From NCBI GenBank assembly GCA_963931865.1, contig OZ007516.1, forward strand, positions 10,087,285 to 10,151,284: a stretch of 64,000 nucleotides of DNA. The letters are read 5' to 3'. The position numbers and the translations under genes were made by a program. The DNA is from Axinella damicornis. Lineage: Eukaryota; Porifera; Demospongiae; Axinellida; Axinellidae. Positions 1 to 10,649 of this stretch are shown here, one piece after another; position 1 is the stretch's first letter; each line of letters opens with the position of its first letter. Under the pieces are notes generated by a model. That model saw nothing but the letters and a program-made list of their open reading frames with translations, had not been told where the DNA came from and searched no databases.

Positions 1-310
1 CAAAGGGATATGATAATATCCTAATTATCCCAGCTGCATCATTTCAATAAGGAAACATCTGGAGCTGTACACAAACGCAAGAGAGCCAAAGTTTGTGTTT
101 GTGTAGCAGTGACCAGATCTCCTCGGTGTGTGGGGTCAGATTATTGATGTTCCTGTAGGTTATAATTTTCTGAGACGTTTCACCTCCGGGGTTTGGGGAG
201 CAGTGGAGGCATTTCGGAATTGGTGTTGCCCTCCCCCCGAGTGCCCCTCACCGCCGCCTCCTTTGAACGGTAAGCATGTACAATGTACATGTAGTAGATG
301 AGCATGTTAG
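1..310. other. no gene seen
   Basis: I see no convincing coding exon, RNA or repeat here. It is mixed-composition sequence leading up to the SINE at about 311. Confidence 0.5.
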
Positions 311-720
311 GGGTGACGGGTGGCCTAGTGGTTAAAGACTTGGGCTATTGACCAAAAGTCATGAGTTTGAGTCCCACCAGTGGCAGGGTACTTTCTTTCC
401 TTTAAGGTCCCACAAACCGAAAAGGCATGTTGGCCAGGTTGTGGGTTATGGCTGCTGCCTATAGGGAGTCTCCCCAGAGTCTACTCAGCTCCACCCTAAA
501 AAATGAGTAGGTGTGTTCTTGAAGGTGTTACACCTGAAACAGTTCACACCGCATCAGTTCACACCGCATCCTTCGGAGGGGATGTAAAGCCGTCGGTCCC
601 GGGGGACCTGGGTTCATAGGCTCTGCCTTCTCCAGGCCCTCGTTAGCCACCATCGTGGTAAACCCCTCAAGGGGTAGTCAAGTGCAGGTGCAACCCTTCC
701 ATTACATACGGACGGACAAC
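311..720 (+). mobile_element. tRNA-derived SINE, copy 1
   Basis: The head looks like a tRNA gene with a polymerase III promoter. TGGCCTAGTGG at about 321-331 fits the A box, and a B-box-like GAGTTTGAGTCCC lies at about 363-375. The body holds AAAATGAGTAGGTGTGTTCT at about 500-520, then GTTCACACCGCATC twice, then CTTCGGAGGGGAT and AAGCCGTCGG. The same modules recur in the same order at 39555-39800, which shows a dispersed family. Outer limits are approximate and I found no clear target-site duplication. Confidence 0.75.
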
Positions 721-879
721 AAGTTAACTTTTGTCGCTAAAGTAAATGTCCTAGTCTCAGGGTAATGTGCTGAACCAATCCAGTCATTATTTCTACAACT
801 TGAGTGTCTGTTAACAGGACTGTACATATGTACTTTAGTCCTGTCCGTATTTCCTTACTCTCGCAGCAGAAGTGTTGCA

Positions 880-1245
880 GCAGCAGCAGCAGCAACAACA
901 ACCCATTGTCTTGAGAGAGGTGGGCTGTAGCTCAGAGCTAGTAGTGAACCTTCCAGCATACTGACATTCCTACTCTCCTCCTCCTCTCCCCCTCCTCCCC
1001 CTCTTCCCCTCCTCCTCCCCCTCTTCCCCTCCTCCTCCCCCTAACAGCAGCAACAATCAAGTGTGCGAGAGGTGGGCTAACTCAGAGTCAGTAGTGAACC
1101 ACTATACCAGTATATTAGCACCATGCCTCCCCCCTCTCCCCCTCTTCCCCTCCTCCTCCTCCCCCTAGCAGCAGCAGCGACCCAGTGTCTTGAGAGAGGT
1201 GGGCTAGCTCAGAGTCAGTAGTGAACTTTCCAGCATACTGACATC
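880..1245 (+). repeat. three-copy CT-rich repeat upstream of SENP
   Basis: Three diverged copies of a unit of about 130-150 bp: a CAGCAG/CAACAA stretch, GAGAGGTGGGCT, a CTCAGAG..AGTAGTGAAC block, CAGCATACTGACAT, then a run of CTCCTCC/CCCCTCTTCC. The last copy ends at the putative SENP start codon. It could be 5' UTR, promoter-proximal repeat or unrecognised upstream exons. Confidence 0.6.
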
Positions 1246-4200
1246 ATGGCTCCTACCCCTCCCCAGCTGCTGCAAGTTCGTGACAGAGAGCAGTATAACA
1301 TTCTCTTTGACCATCACCACACCTACTCCCCTTCCTCCCCTCCGCGCTCACCCTCACTGTTCACACCATTGCTACGTTCTGTGATTGGCCCTACCTCACC
1401 AAGGTGTGAACATATATTTATGGGATCACCTCAGTTGACTGTGCCTGTTATTAGGGCCCTTCCTTTGTTATTTTCTGTGTGCAGGGACACAGTGGATCTC
1501 CCCCGACACAACTACACATCACCACATTTCCATTCCACCCCCTCCCATCCTCTCCCCCACCCTCTTCACTTTTCTGTCCCTTCCCACCAACCTGCCCTGT
1601 ACGGTTCCAGCCCATCCCGCCCCATATCTTCTCACGACTCAAAAGTCACATCGACAGCAGCTCACTCATGGACGTTCCTAGCTGCACGTGGTGGGAGTGT
1701 TACCCAGGACTACGGCCAGGAGAAACCCAGGGTACCATTGCAGCACTCCTCTTGGGACCATCACTCCCAGCATGGGGCCCCTTCCAACCACCACTCACTG
1801 CATCACCCACAAACTGCTAAGAGTTGGTCGAGTAGAGGGGTCCAGACGTCTTCAACCAAGGCCGACCCTTCCTCCGTAGTCAGCAGACAGTGGCCGGAAA
1901 ACTTCGAGCTTGATCACAAGGTGAATGGCTGACGCTGAAGGTACACGTATTTGGCTAGTCAAAACTGCCATCAGACTACATACAGGCAGATGTATGGTCG
2001 TTGAATGCCAGCTGAGAAACTAGAGGTATTGACTAGCTAAATAGTTAATCTTCCATGACAGTCCCCATCCCCAGAGCACTTTTGCCGCTCCAATTTCATG
2101 TTTTGAGGGGGTTTTCAAATGGTTTGTGATGTCATCATGTCGGACTTCCTCTGGGAATTACTACTATTTACAGGTGTGTACACACATTTGCTGTATGGTT
2201 ATGCCGCCTGCAGCTAGACTGTAATTAGTTGAGGTCACCAACCTCCACAGGTTGGCTTGGCAACAGGAAGGGGCAGTGCTGCAGAATGTCTGTCTGAGCG
2301 GTTCAGGATCCGCATTTCCCGATCTGACCTGTTTACACTCACAGGATTACAGTGGCTCAACGATGAGGTTTGTGTGTGTGGAGGGGGGGCGAGGGAGGGG
2401 GAGGAGGACGGGGGGACATTACCTCGCAAGCATGACACACCATTCCTATTTTGTACATGTGCACAGATCATCAACTTCTACTTCAACCTGATTGCTGAGC
2501 GCAGCAGTAGCACTATGAGTGTGCACGTGATGAGCTCCTTCTTCTACCCCAAGCTTGCCCAAGCCGGGTACAGCGGCGTCAGCAGGTGGACAAAGAAGGT
2601 GGGATAAAGAACGGCTGTTCATGGAGCTTCATTGCTTATGGCCTCTACTCTAGATAGTATGGGAATTTGTCAGACTTGGGAAGAAAATGGTTTGGTTGGC
2701 TGGTTCCTTCTTTCAATCCAAATGTGAACATCCCCCACTTCCCCAGGTGGACATGTTCGCAAAAGATGTCATCCTCATTCCCATCCACCTGGGCATGCAC
2801 TGGTGCCTCGCCACTATCCACTTCAGCCAGAAGCAGTTCCAGTATTTCGACTCCCTGCAGGGAAGCAACCCCTCTTGCCTTGCTAGATTGAGGTGGGCTG
2901 AAACACTATTGTCCGACTGTCCACCTGTCTGTCTGTTTCTGGTGGTGTGACTGTTACCTAGCCTCATTCCCACGCCTCTGCCCAGATTATATCTCGCAGC
3001 CGTGGAGAAGAACACCACAGCTGCGAGATAAAATGTGGGCGGAGGCTGGGGACAAGGCTAACTGTTACCACCACACTCTGTCTCACACCTACTCAGAGAC
3101 TACCTGTTGGCTGAGGCAAAGGACAAGAAGCAAATGGACTATGATGTCAGTGGTTGGACGTACTACACTCCCAAGGTATATGGTTAAACGATGAAAACGA
3201 GGGGTCTACGGGATTTAGAGCCCCGCGGAAACTATATAGACACCCGCGCGCGAAGCGCAAGGGTGTTTATAGGTTTCCAAGGGGATCTAAATCCCGTGGA
3301 CCCGGAGGGTTTCATCGTTTAAGGTATTTATACTATACAGCTGGCAGCCAATCAAATCGTTGTCTGTATTAGCAACCGAAACAGTTAGCAACCGTTCAGT
3401 CAGAAAGACTTCGCACAGAGATGGCGACTTTTATAGCAGCTGCTCTTGCCATCCGCTAACGTAACCGACAACTCTGTGTACTACTCGTGTTTGGGACTGT
3501 GACTCCGAAGCGGAACCAGACTCTGGGATCGCACCAAATACGCCCCGCCCCGCCCCATGGAGGTGAGACGTAAGACGACCAAGTCCGAAGTCCAGCTCCA
3601 CGCTCGTCTGGCTACAGCGCTCACACGCAAAGACGCTCGTGCGCAAGACCGTGAACCATGAACTGTACATTGAGGTACAGTGTAGCTATCTAGTCTATAT
3701 CTACTGTCTAGCTAGCTATGATGGTGCTAAATGTATGACGCTGTAACTACAAGAAATTTACAGGTGTATAAGTGAAATTTTACAGGTGTATAAGTGAAAT
3801 AAACCCCCTTCAATTGGCCAATCATATCGCAGTATTTCATTGAAGTATAGTATTAACACCGATACCAGACCGGCTGTGCAGCGTACATCCATGTTCTGTT
3901 TTCTCCTCCCTATGCACACCACACACACATCACACCCACCACACCCACCACACACACCACTCACCACACCCACCACACACACACACCACTCACCACACAC
4001 ACACCATACCCACCACACGTACACCACACATCACACAATCAGAATATTCCAGACCAGAGGAATGGGTCAGATTGTGGCGTGTTTGCTTGCATGGTGAGCA
4101 CCCTAACCCAGGAGCACTGTATACCCACCAGCTGAGCTAGTTTGGCCAGCACTGGTGTTGACCCAACGTGCATCCTACCAGCCGTCCAGTGTATACCCAC

Positions 4201-4891
4201 CACCTAAGCCAGTTTGGCTGGCACTGTATTGACCTGAGGTGCATCCCACCTGCCCTCTATGGTGTCCAGTGCCAGCCTACAACGAAGGTTCTGGTGTGAT
4301 TGGTCTGGGGAGTGACACAGCCTGTGTCCCTCCCCAGACCAATCACACCAGAACCGTCGTTGTGTCAGGTGCTCCCAAGATTTTATGCACATGGCTGTTA
4401 CTGTCGATTTCACTTCGCTTCGAACATGCGTATTTCCGTCGATTTTCACGGAAACTGTTCTGCAAATAATTATGACACTCACGCAAAGTGCCCGCAGCTT
4501 CCGGACTCCAGCGTATTGCGGGCCGTGCGATTTCGTAAAGCTCCACCCACAGGAAGTTCTTGCCGCAAAACATGGCACGCAATACGCATGTTTGAAGCGA
4601 AGTGAAATCGACAGTACATCAGCCACAGGACTGTCATGTCATCCACACACACAGTTGTTACGTAATAAGATTAGCATTATCTCTTCCCTCCACACAGTAT
4701 GCTCGTCATATTGCTAGTGATGTTCCCTTCACATTCTCACAGGTATGTTATCTGCCTCACCCCATCTCCCTCTCCTTCCTGTTCACTGTGTTAACACATT
4801 ATGCATTCCCTCCACATGCAACACACAGAATGACATGCCAAGAATCCGGGAGCATATGATATGTGAAATACTTGAGCAGAGACTTTTCTAA
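1246..4891 (+). CDS. SUMO-specific protease (SENP/Ulp1 family, peptidase C48)
   Basis: Cysteine protease that matures SUMO precursors and removes SUMO from proteins. Proposed exons: 1246-1920, 2251-2367, 2467-2598, 2747-2892, 3097-3175, 4043-4093, 4698-4742, 4829-4891. All junctions are GT-AG and phases match, giving about 435 residues ending at TAA. The first 225 residues are Ser/Pro/His-rich low complexity, as in SENP N-termini. The catalytic domain follows: [31 protein letters not shown], then [14 protein letters not shown] (catalytic His), FQYFDSLQG (Asp) and [17 protein letters not shown] (oxyanion Gln six residues before the catalytic Cys). The tail [19 protein letters not shown] fits SENP1/2. 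All catalytic residues are present. The ATG at 1246 is the least certain part, since the N-terminus is not conserved. Several MITEs lie in the introns. Confidence 0.93.
2959..3060. mobile_element. fold-back MITE (TAGCCTC family) in SENP intron
   Basis: A 102-bp element. It starts TAGCCTCATTCCCACGCC and ends in the imperfect complement GGGGACAAGGCTA. An inner inverted repeat uses CTCGCAGC/GCTGCGAG. It is flanked on both sides by the exact 9-bp duplication ACTGTTACC (2950-2958 and 3061-3069). The inner block resembles the one at 27131-27300. Confidence 0.85.
3184..3322. mobile_element. short MITE in SENP intron
   Basis: A 139-bp element with ends TTAAACGATGAAA and its exact complement TTTCATCGTTTAA. 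An inner imperfect inverted repeat pairs GGGATTTAGAGCCCCG with the region near 3283-3310. The TTAA at each end could be a target-site duplication, but it overlaps the repeat ends. Confidence 0.75.
3905..4042 (+). repeat. CA/CCA-rich microsatellite
   Basis: ACACACCACACCCACC-type simple repeat running up to the acceptor of the SENP exon that carries the catalytic cysteine. The acceptor AG at 4041-4042 is therefore preceded by a C/A-rich tract, not a normal T-rich one. Confidence 0.8.
4105..4368. repeat. tandem duplication plus palindrome in SENP intron
   Basis: A unit of about 75-80 bp (GTATACCCACCA..TTTGG..GCACTG..CATCC) occurs twice at 4105-4262. It is followed by a near-palindrome of about 105 bp at 4262-4368. 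The palindrome arms are CCAATCACACCAGAACC and its complement. Confidence 0.7.
4403..4617. mobile_element. MITE with ~35-bp TIRs in SENP intron
   Basis: About 215 bp with inverted ends TACTGTCGATTTCACTTCGC at 4403 and the matching complement ending at 4617. The arms stay complementary for about 35 bases with a few mismatches. There is no coding capacity. Confidence 0.8.
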
Positions 4892-4963
4892 CTGCATGTG
4901 TACTACCACTTACAGAGTACATATATTTGTATGTGCACCATGCTGGCAATGTTGTTGTGACGA

Positions 4964-5520
4964 ACATTCTGTCTTGGAACTCGCATTATGGTAAACTCTG
5001 CCAGAAGGCCTACAATGCTCTCCATCTCATTAAGAGATCACTCCCTGAATCGGCCCCAGTCTACCTAAAAAAACTACTGTATATTTCCCTTGTTCGCTCC
5101 CACCTCTCTTATTGCTCACAAGTCTGGAAACCCCGATATGCCAAAGATATCTCTTGTCTAGAAAGAATACAAAGAAGATCAACTAAATAAATTCTGAACG
5201 ACTACTACAAGTCAAGGCTCCAAACACTCCATCTTCTCCCAATAGCCCTCTGGCTTGATCTTCACGACCTCTTGTTTCTTGTTAAATGCCTACAGGATCA
5301 AGAAGACAATCAAGATTGTCTTCTTGATCCCGGATTGTTGAGGAAGCGTCCTGTCGATCCTGCTCTAGTGCAGGTAGAGCGAAATGTGATATAACGGTAA
5401 ATCTCAAGATTGAGATTTACTGTTATATCACATTTCGCTCTACCTGCACTAGAGCAGGATCGACAGGACGCTTCCTCAACATCAAATACACCAGGACTTC
5501 AGCTGCAAGACATTTCTTTT
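4964..5520 (+). pseudogene. LINE reverse-transcriptase 3' fragment, broken
   Basis: Codes for the C-terminal side of a CR1/L2-type LINE reverse transcriptase: [37 protein letters not shown] stop occurs just after 5187, yet RT-like reading resumes (YKSRLQTLHLLPIALWLDL). The fragment is interrupted by a long hairpin at 5336-5481; past it NIKYTRTSAARHF looks like the original tail. The RT catalytic core is absent. Confidence 0.75.
5336..5481. repeat. near-perfect hairpin inside the LINE fragment
   Basis: About 70-nt arms, beginning GTTGAGGAAGCGTCC and ending in its complement, around a short loop near CTCAAGATTGAG. The right arm joins smoothly to the LINE tail, so the left arm looks like an inverted copy of LINE sequence. 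A smaller inverted repeat (GATCAAGAAGACAATC) lies just upstream at about 5296-5330. Confidence 0.85.
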
Positions 5521-7170
5521 TACATTCAGGTCAGTGCATGATAGTGATCACGGTGGTGTAGTCAGAATTTCTGTAGGCCAAGCCTAAGTACTCAAACATT
5601 ATTTAATATGTTTATTTCTGCTTTGTTGACGAGGGGCAACCGCACTCCTGGTAGCAGCCGATGCAACCGGTTGCAACTCGCTGGTAGCGCAAGCTAGGTA
5701 TTGCAACTCACAACTGCCAGCACGGTGAGTTATGGCGTCAGTGAACGACAGCGATCATGGCCGTGTGGTCTGAATCTTCGTGTGCCTTTCCTAAAAACGC
5801 CCCAGGCTCATATCTCCACCACCAAGGTGAGTTTCAACACCAACTTTTTACATTCAGGTCAGTGAATGATAGTGATCATGGCGGTGTAGTCAGAATTTCT
5901 GTAGGCCAAGCCTAAGTACTCAAACATTCTTTAATATGTTTATTTCTGCTTTGTTGACGAGGGGCAACCGCACTCCTGGTAGCAGCCGATGCAACCGGTT
6001 GCAACTCGCTGGTAGCGCAAGCTAGGTATTGCAACTCACAACTGCCAGCACGGTGAGTTATGGCGTCAGTGAACGACAGCGATCATGGCCGTGTGGTCTG
6101 AATCTTCGTGTGCCTTTCCTAAAAACGCCCCAGGCTCATATCTCCACCACCAAGGTGAGTTTCAACACCAACTTTTTACATTCAGGTCAGTGAATGATAG
6201 TGATCATGGCGGTGTAGTCAGAATTTCTGTAGGCCAAGCCTAAGTACTCAAACATTCTTTAATATGTTTATTTCTGCTTTGTTGACGAGGGGCAACCGCA
6301 CTCCTGGTAGCAGCCGATGCAACCGGTTGCAACTCGCTGGTAGCGCAAGCTAGGTATTGCAACTGGCACAACTGCCAGCACGGTGAGTTATGGCGTCAGT
6401 GAACGACAGCGATCACAGCCATGTGGTCTGAATCTTCGTGTGCCTTTCAACGCCCCTACAAACGCCCCAGGCTCATATCTCCACCACCAAGGTGAGTTTC
6501 AACACCAACTTTTTACATTCAGGTCAGTGCATGATAGTGATCACGGCGGTGTAGTCAGAATTTCTGTAGGCCAAGCCTAAGTACTCAAACATTATTTAAC
6601 ATGTTTATTTCTGCTTTGTTGACGAGGGGCAACCGCACTCCTGGTAGCCGTTGCAACCCCGCTGTTGCCTCGCCGTGGCGAAGCTAATTATTGCAATTCG
6701 TTCCAATTAACGCACATGCCACGTGGCTCGGTCGATCGCGATCGCGGGCAATGGCGACCAAAAGGAAGACAAGACATTATTACAGCACTCACAACTGAGC
6801 CAGCACGGTGAGTTTGGCATGTAAGCGTCAGTGAACGACAGCGATCACGGCCGTGTGGTCAGAATCTTCGTGTGCCTTTCCCAAGAACGGTACTGCCACC
6901 GGAAGTCGAAGAGAGCGCTCGAGCAATGGCGGCCAACGGCGAGACAAAAGCGCTCATATCTCCACCACCAAGGTGAGTTTCAGCACCAACTTTTATCATT
7001 CAGGTCAATGGAAGATAGCGATCACGGCGGTGTAGTCAGAATCTCTGTAGGCTAGGCCTAAGTACTCAAACATTATATTATATTAATTATTTATTTATTT
7101 ACGCGGCACAATTTTTCCCCTACCAGGAGTGTAACGAGGGGCAACCGCACTCCTGGTAGCCGTTGCATCG
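5518..7170 (+). repeat. ~328-bp tandem repeat family (GCGATCACGGCC family), array A
   Basis: The block CATTCAGGTCAGTG recurs at 5523, 5851, 6179, 6516 and 6997. Spacings are 328, 328, 337 and 481 bp. Each unit has two related half-units, GTGAACGACAGCGATCA.. and GTGCATGATAGCGATCA... It also has the hairpin-forming ACGAGGGGCAACCGCACTCC and, in later units, ACGCGGCACAATTTTTCCCC. The first units are nearly identical, suggesting recent expansion. The family recurs at 15620-16660 and, inverted, at 19315-19790, 58500-58780 and 59734-60480. Short ORFs across it follow the repeat and are not convincing genes. Confidence 0.9.
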
Positions 7171-7339
7171 CCGGCTGCGACTCTCTGTACACTCAGTCGA
7201 TGGTGAGCAATGGCAACCAAAAGGAAGACAAGACATTATTACAGCACTCACAACTTAGGCAGCATGATTGTAAGCTGGTGGTAGAGGAAGCTAGGTATCG
7301 CAACTCATTCCATTTAACACACATGTCACGAATTGTGTG

Positions 7340-7354
7340 GGCCTGCAACTGTGT

Positions 7355-7385
<31 letters not shown>

Positions 7386-7392
7386 GGGGGTT
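7340..7392 (+). repeat. (GT)n-(G)n microsatellite
   Basis: A GT run that passes directly into a poly-G run of about 20 bases. Confidence 0.95.
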
Positions 7393-7539
7393 AAGTTGAG
7401 AAATATATGGATAGGCAGCTCCTACTTAGCAGAGAAACACCTTGATGAAGGGAATTTCCCTAATTGGGTAGCAACAAGCACACAATAGTAACAGTCAAGG
7501 TGTTTCCCTCCCACACACCGCCACGTGGAGGCGAGGAGC

Positions 7540-8560
7540 TCTTGGCGTGCTGGTGTGTGCGTCTGTAGCATGAGTGTGTGCATTATGTGTGTGTGTGCAG
7601 CATGTTCAGCCTGCTCAGGCCATGTTTTGTGTAAAATGTTTCTCAGCATGGTGTGTGTATGGATGTGTACGCATGCCTATGCATGGTGTGTGAGTGTATG
7701 CGTGTCATAAATAGCTATGCATGCCTATGCATGGTGTGTGTGTGTGTATGTGTGTCATAAGTAACTATGCATGCCTAGAGGAGAGAGACACAGTGTTAAG
7801 ATGCAGAGAGAGGGGGAAGGAAGGGAGAGGGGGACATGCGTATGGTAAAATGTCTTGACTGGATAGTACAACGTGTAGGTTGCATGTGTTACACTATAGG
7901 TACCACGAGTGAATAGGTTTGCAGCAAACACTCATCACAGTATGGAAATGCAGCTACTCATTTCTTAGTGACTAGGATACAATTGTCCGGGATACGTACA
8001 CACGTGGTTCCACTAGGGCTACACTGTAAAGAGACCAAAATGCAAGTCACAAACGCATTGGCAAGTATGTGATTTCACAACAAAATGACGACAGAGAGGA
8101 ACTCTAATTGTGCTGGGTGTGTGCGGATGTAAGCACGAGTGTGTGCAGTGTGTGCATGTTGCAGGAGTGTGTGTATGATGTGTGTGTGCGCCGATGGTTC
8201 ATCAGCTTAGCTCGTGTTTTGTGTAATGTTGGAGTGATCCACTCTTTGTGTTATACTCTGCACGGTGTGTGCATGGCTGTATTATGCATGCCTATGCATG
8301 GTGTGTGAGTGAGTGTCATAAATAGCTATGCACGCCTATGCATGGTGTGTGAGTGTATGTGTGTCATAAATAGCTAGCATGCCTATGCATGGTGTGTGAG
8401 TGTATGTGTGTCATAAGTAGCTATGCATGTTCAGAGGAGACAGACAACAATGTTGAGATGCAGAGGGGGGGAAGGACGTATGTATGGGAACAAGTAGGGA
8501 CTGGTTAGTGATAATTTGCTAGCTTATCCAGAGGAGGTAGACACAATGTTCAGATTGCAG
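7540..8560 (+). repeat. duplicated GT-rich segment with minisatellite
   Basis: Two diverged copies (about 7540-7830 and 8108-8480) share GTGTGTGCAG-rich starts, TTTTGTGTAA, several ATGCCTATGCATGGTGTGTG..TGTGTCATAA units of about 48-50 bp, and ..GAGGAGA.AGACA..GATGCAGAG ends. A third partial trailing unit lies near 8530-8570. No gene is supported. Confidence 0.7.
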
Positions 8561-8824
8561 ACGGAAGGGGGGAGTTAATATGTGGTGGTTATGAAGTGTG
8601 TATGTGGGTTTGGGAATAGGTGTTTGAACTGTGAACTGTTGGTGTTGTTAGTGGCTACAGTATGATTGTAACTTTGGTGGTGTATATGGATTTATGTTTT
8701 CTAATCACAGGTGTATGGATGAGCTTGATGTGCAGAATGTGAATTTAGGTTTGTGTAGGCATTTTACGAATTTGTTGGTGATGGTGTGTTTGCCTGTGAC
8801 TATTAGTCATCGTCAATAATAATG

Positions 8825-9577
8825 TTACGGGAAACAAGACTCATAGAGTTCTTGTTCACGATGCTGTCTGTATTCCTCATCTAGATCCTCTTTGGTGTAT
8901 GTAGTGAGGATGTCCATCTCAGTGTCTTGTTGTTGTTGGTTGGCTTTGATGATTTTGTCTTTTTGTTTTTGTATTTTCAATTGGTACTGCCAACTATTTT
9001 CTGTTTGTTTGTTTTCGAGATATATCTCGTCTGAAAGGTGTTCATTATATCCGTAAGGGCTCCACTGTTTCCATGGTGCATCCAGGTCAATGTATGACTG
9101 ACCAGATTCAGGAAAAATGGCCAATTCATCAAGATACACCCCGTACTCATCATGATGGTCTAGGATACCTAGTAGGGCATTGAATGATGGACGGTGATTG
9201 TGACGATGTGGGGCTTGGATGTGAACGAGTTGACCGGGAGGAAGTATAAGGTAGGCCCATATGTAATCGTTAAGTTGGTCAAAGCTTGTGAATGTGGGTG
9301 GGAGTGCAAAATGTTGAAGTTCCTTGGCCCTAGTGTGTGCATGTAGAACTGTGAGGATTTCGTTGTCTGTCATGTCTATTGTGCCAGTTGCATTGAGAGA
9401 AGTCCGAAAGTTGACAATTGCTTTGTGAGAAAATGAGTAGTAAACTGCATCGAATGCAGTGGTGGATATGTTTGACAAATGTAATGCATCTTTTAGTGGG
9501 AGGTACTGTACAATATTGAGGATAATATCAAATGGGAGAGATAGGATGGTTGTAGATTGTGAGGCCATGGTACACAT
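8825..9577 (-). CDS. F-box-like protein, single exon
   Basis: An intact 250-residue ORF from ATG to TAA. The N-terminus (about residues 13-55) reads ILSLPFDIILNIVQYLPLKD followed by ALHLSNISTTAFDAV. This fits an F-box (LPxDIxxxIxxYLPLKDxxxLSxxS), which recruits substrates to SCF ubiquitin ligases by binding Skp1. The rest matches no family I recognise; it has His/Asp-rich and Gln-rich parts and an acidic, charged C-terminus (KEDLDEEYRQHREQE). An intron-less gene between minisatellites may be a retrocopy or a young family member. It could instead be a transposon-linked F-box-like protein. Confidence 0.65.
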   Translation of the reverse strand: MCTMASQSTTILSLPFDIILNIVQYLPLKDALHLSNISTTAFDAVYYSFSHKAIVNFRTSLNATGTIDMTDNEILTVLHAHTRAKELQHFALPPTFTSFDQLNDYIWAYLILPPGQLVHIQAPHRHNHRPSFNALLGILDHHDEYGVYLDELAIFPESGQSYIDLDAPWKQWSPYGYNEHLSDEIYLENKQTENSWQYQLKIQKQKDKIIKANQQQQDTEMDILTTYTKEDLDEEYRQHREQELYESCFP

Positions 9578-9659
9578 ACAGTGGGATGGTAGTGGTGTAA
9601 AGCAAATTAGTTAGTTGTTAGTTGTAAGGTGTTATGTAAAGAATGGACTGGTAGAAGTA

Positions 9660-10640
9660 TAGCAGTATTGATCACCGATGTGAGTATTGAATGAGGTGAT
9701 GTACGATAGGATGTGAGTATTGAATGAGGTAATGTACGATACGATGTGAGTACTGAACGAGGTAATGTACGATACGATGTGAGTACTGAACGAGGTGATG
9801 TACGATACGATGTGAGTACTGAACGAGGTGATGTGCGATACGATGTGAGTATTGAATGAGGTAATGTATGATACGATGTGAGTACTGAACGAGGTCATGT
9901 ACAATACGATGTGAGTACTGAACGAGGTGATGTACGATACGATGTGAGTACTGAACGAGGTGATGTAGGATACGATGTGAGTACTGAACGAGGTGATGTG
10001 CGATACGATGTGAGTACTGAACGAGGTAATGTATGATACGATGTGAGTACTGAACGAGGTAATGTACAATACGATGTGAGTACTGAACGAGGTGATGTAC
10101 GATACGATGTGAGTACTGAACGAGGTGATGTGCGATACGATGTGAGTACTGAACGAGGTGATGTAGGATACGATGTGAGTACTGAACGAGGTGATGTGCG
10201 ATACGATGTGAGTACTGAACGAGGTAATGTACGATATGATGTGAGTACTGAACGAGGTGATGTACAATACGATGTGAGTACTGAACGAGGTGATGTACGA
10301 TACGATGTGAGTACTGAACGAGGTGATGTGCGATACGATGTGAGTACTGAACGAGGTGATGTAGGATACAATGTGAGTACTGAACGAGGTAATGTACGAT
10401 ATGATGTGAGTACTGAACGAGGTGATGTACGATACGATGTGAGTACTGGACGAGGTGATGTATGATAATGGGGAGTAGATGTTTGACGGATACAAATTAT
10501 GCTGAAAAAGAGATAGATATTGTGGTGTACGATACGATGTGAGTATTGAATGAGGTAATGTACGATACGATGTGAGTACTGAATGAGGTAATGTACAATA
10601 CGATGTGAGTATTGAATGAGGTGATGTATGATAATGGGGA
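9660..10640 (-). repeat. 33-bp minisatellite
   Basis: About 25 copies of a 33-bp unit (GATACGATGTGAGTACTGAA..) at 9660-10465, and a few more at 10520-10640. A 45-bp block (GGGGAGTAGATGTTTGACGG..) follows each part. Because 33 is a multiple of three and the unit lacks stops in several frames, long ORFs appear on both strands (11-residue repeats such as SYITSFSTHIV on the minus strand). The codons vary as a satellite would, so I do not call a gene. Confidence 0.9.
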
Positions 10641-10649
10641 GTAGATGTT

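Noticed and set aside
311..375. Functional tRNA gene
   Set aside because: A and B boxes are present but the cloverleaf is not intact and the body is shared with another SINE copy.
1451..1879. Other-frame ORFs within the SENP first exon
   Set aside because: Shadows caused by stop-poor, C-rich sequence; only the frame in phase with the protease exons is kept.
9632..10495. 287-codon minus-strand ORF with 11-residue repeats
   Set aside because: It exactly follows the 33-bp minisatellite and is open in several frames on both strands; no non-repeat domain.
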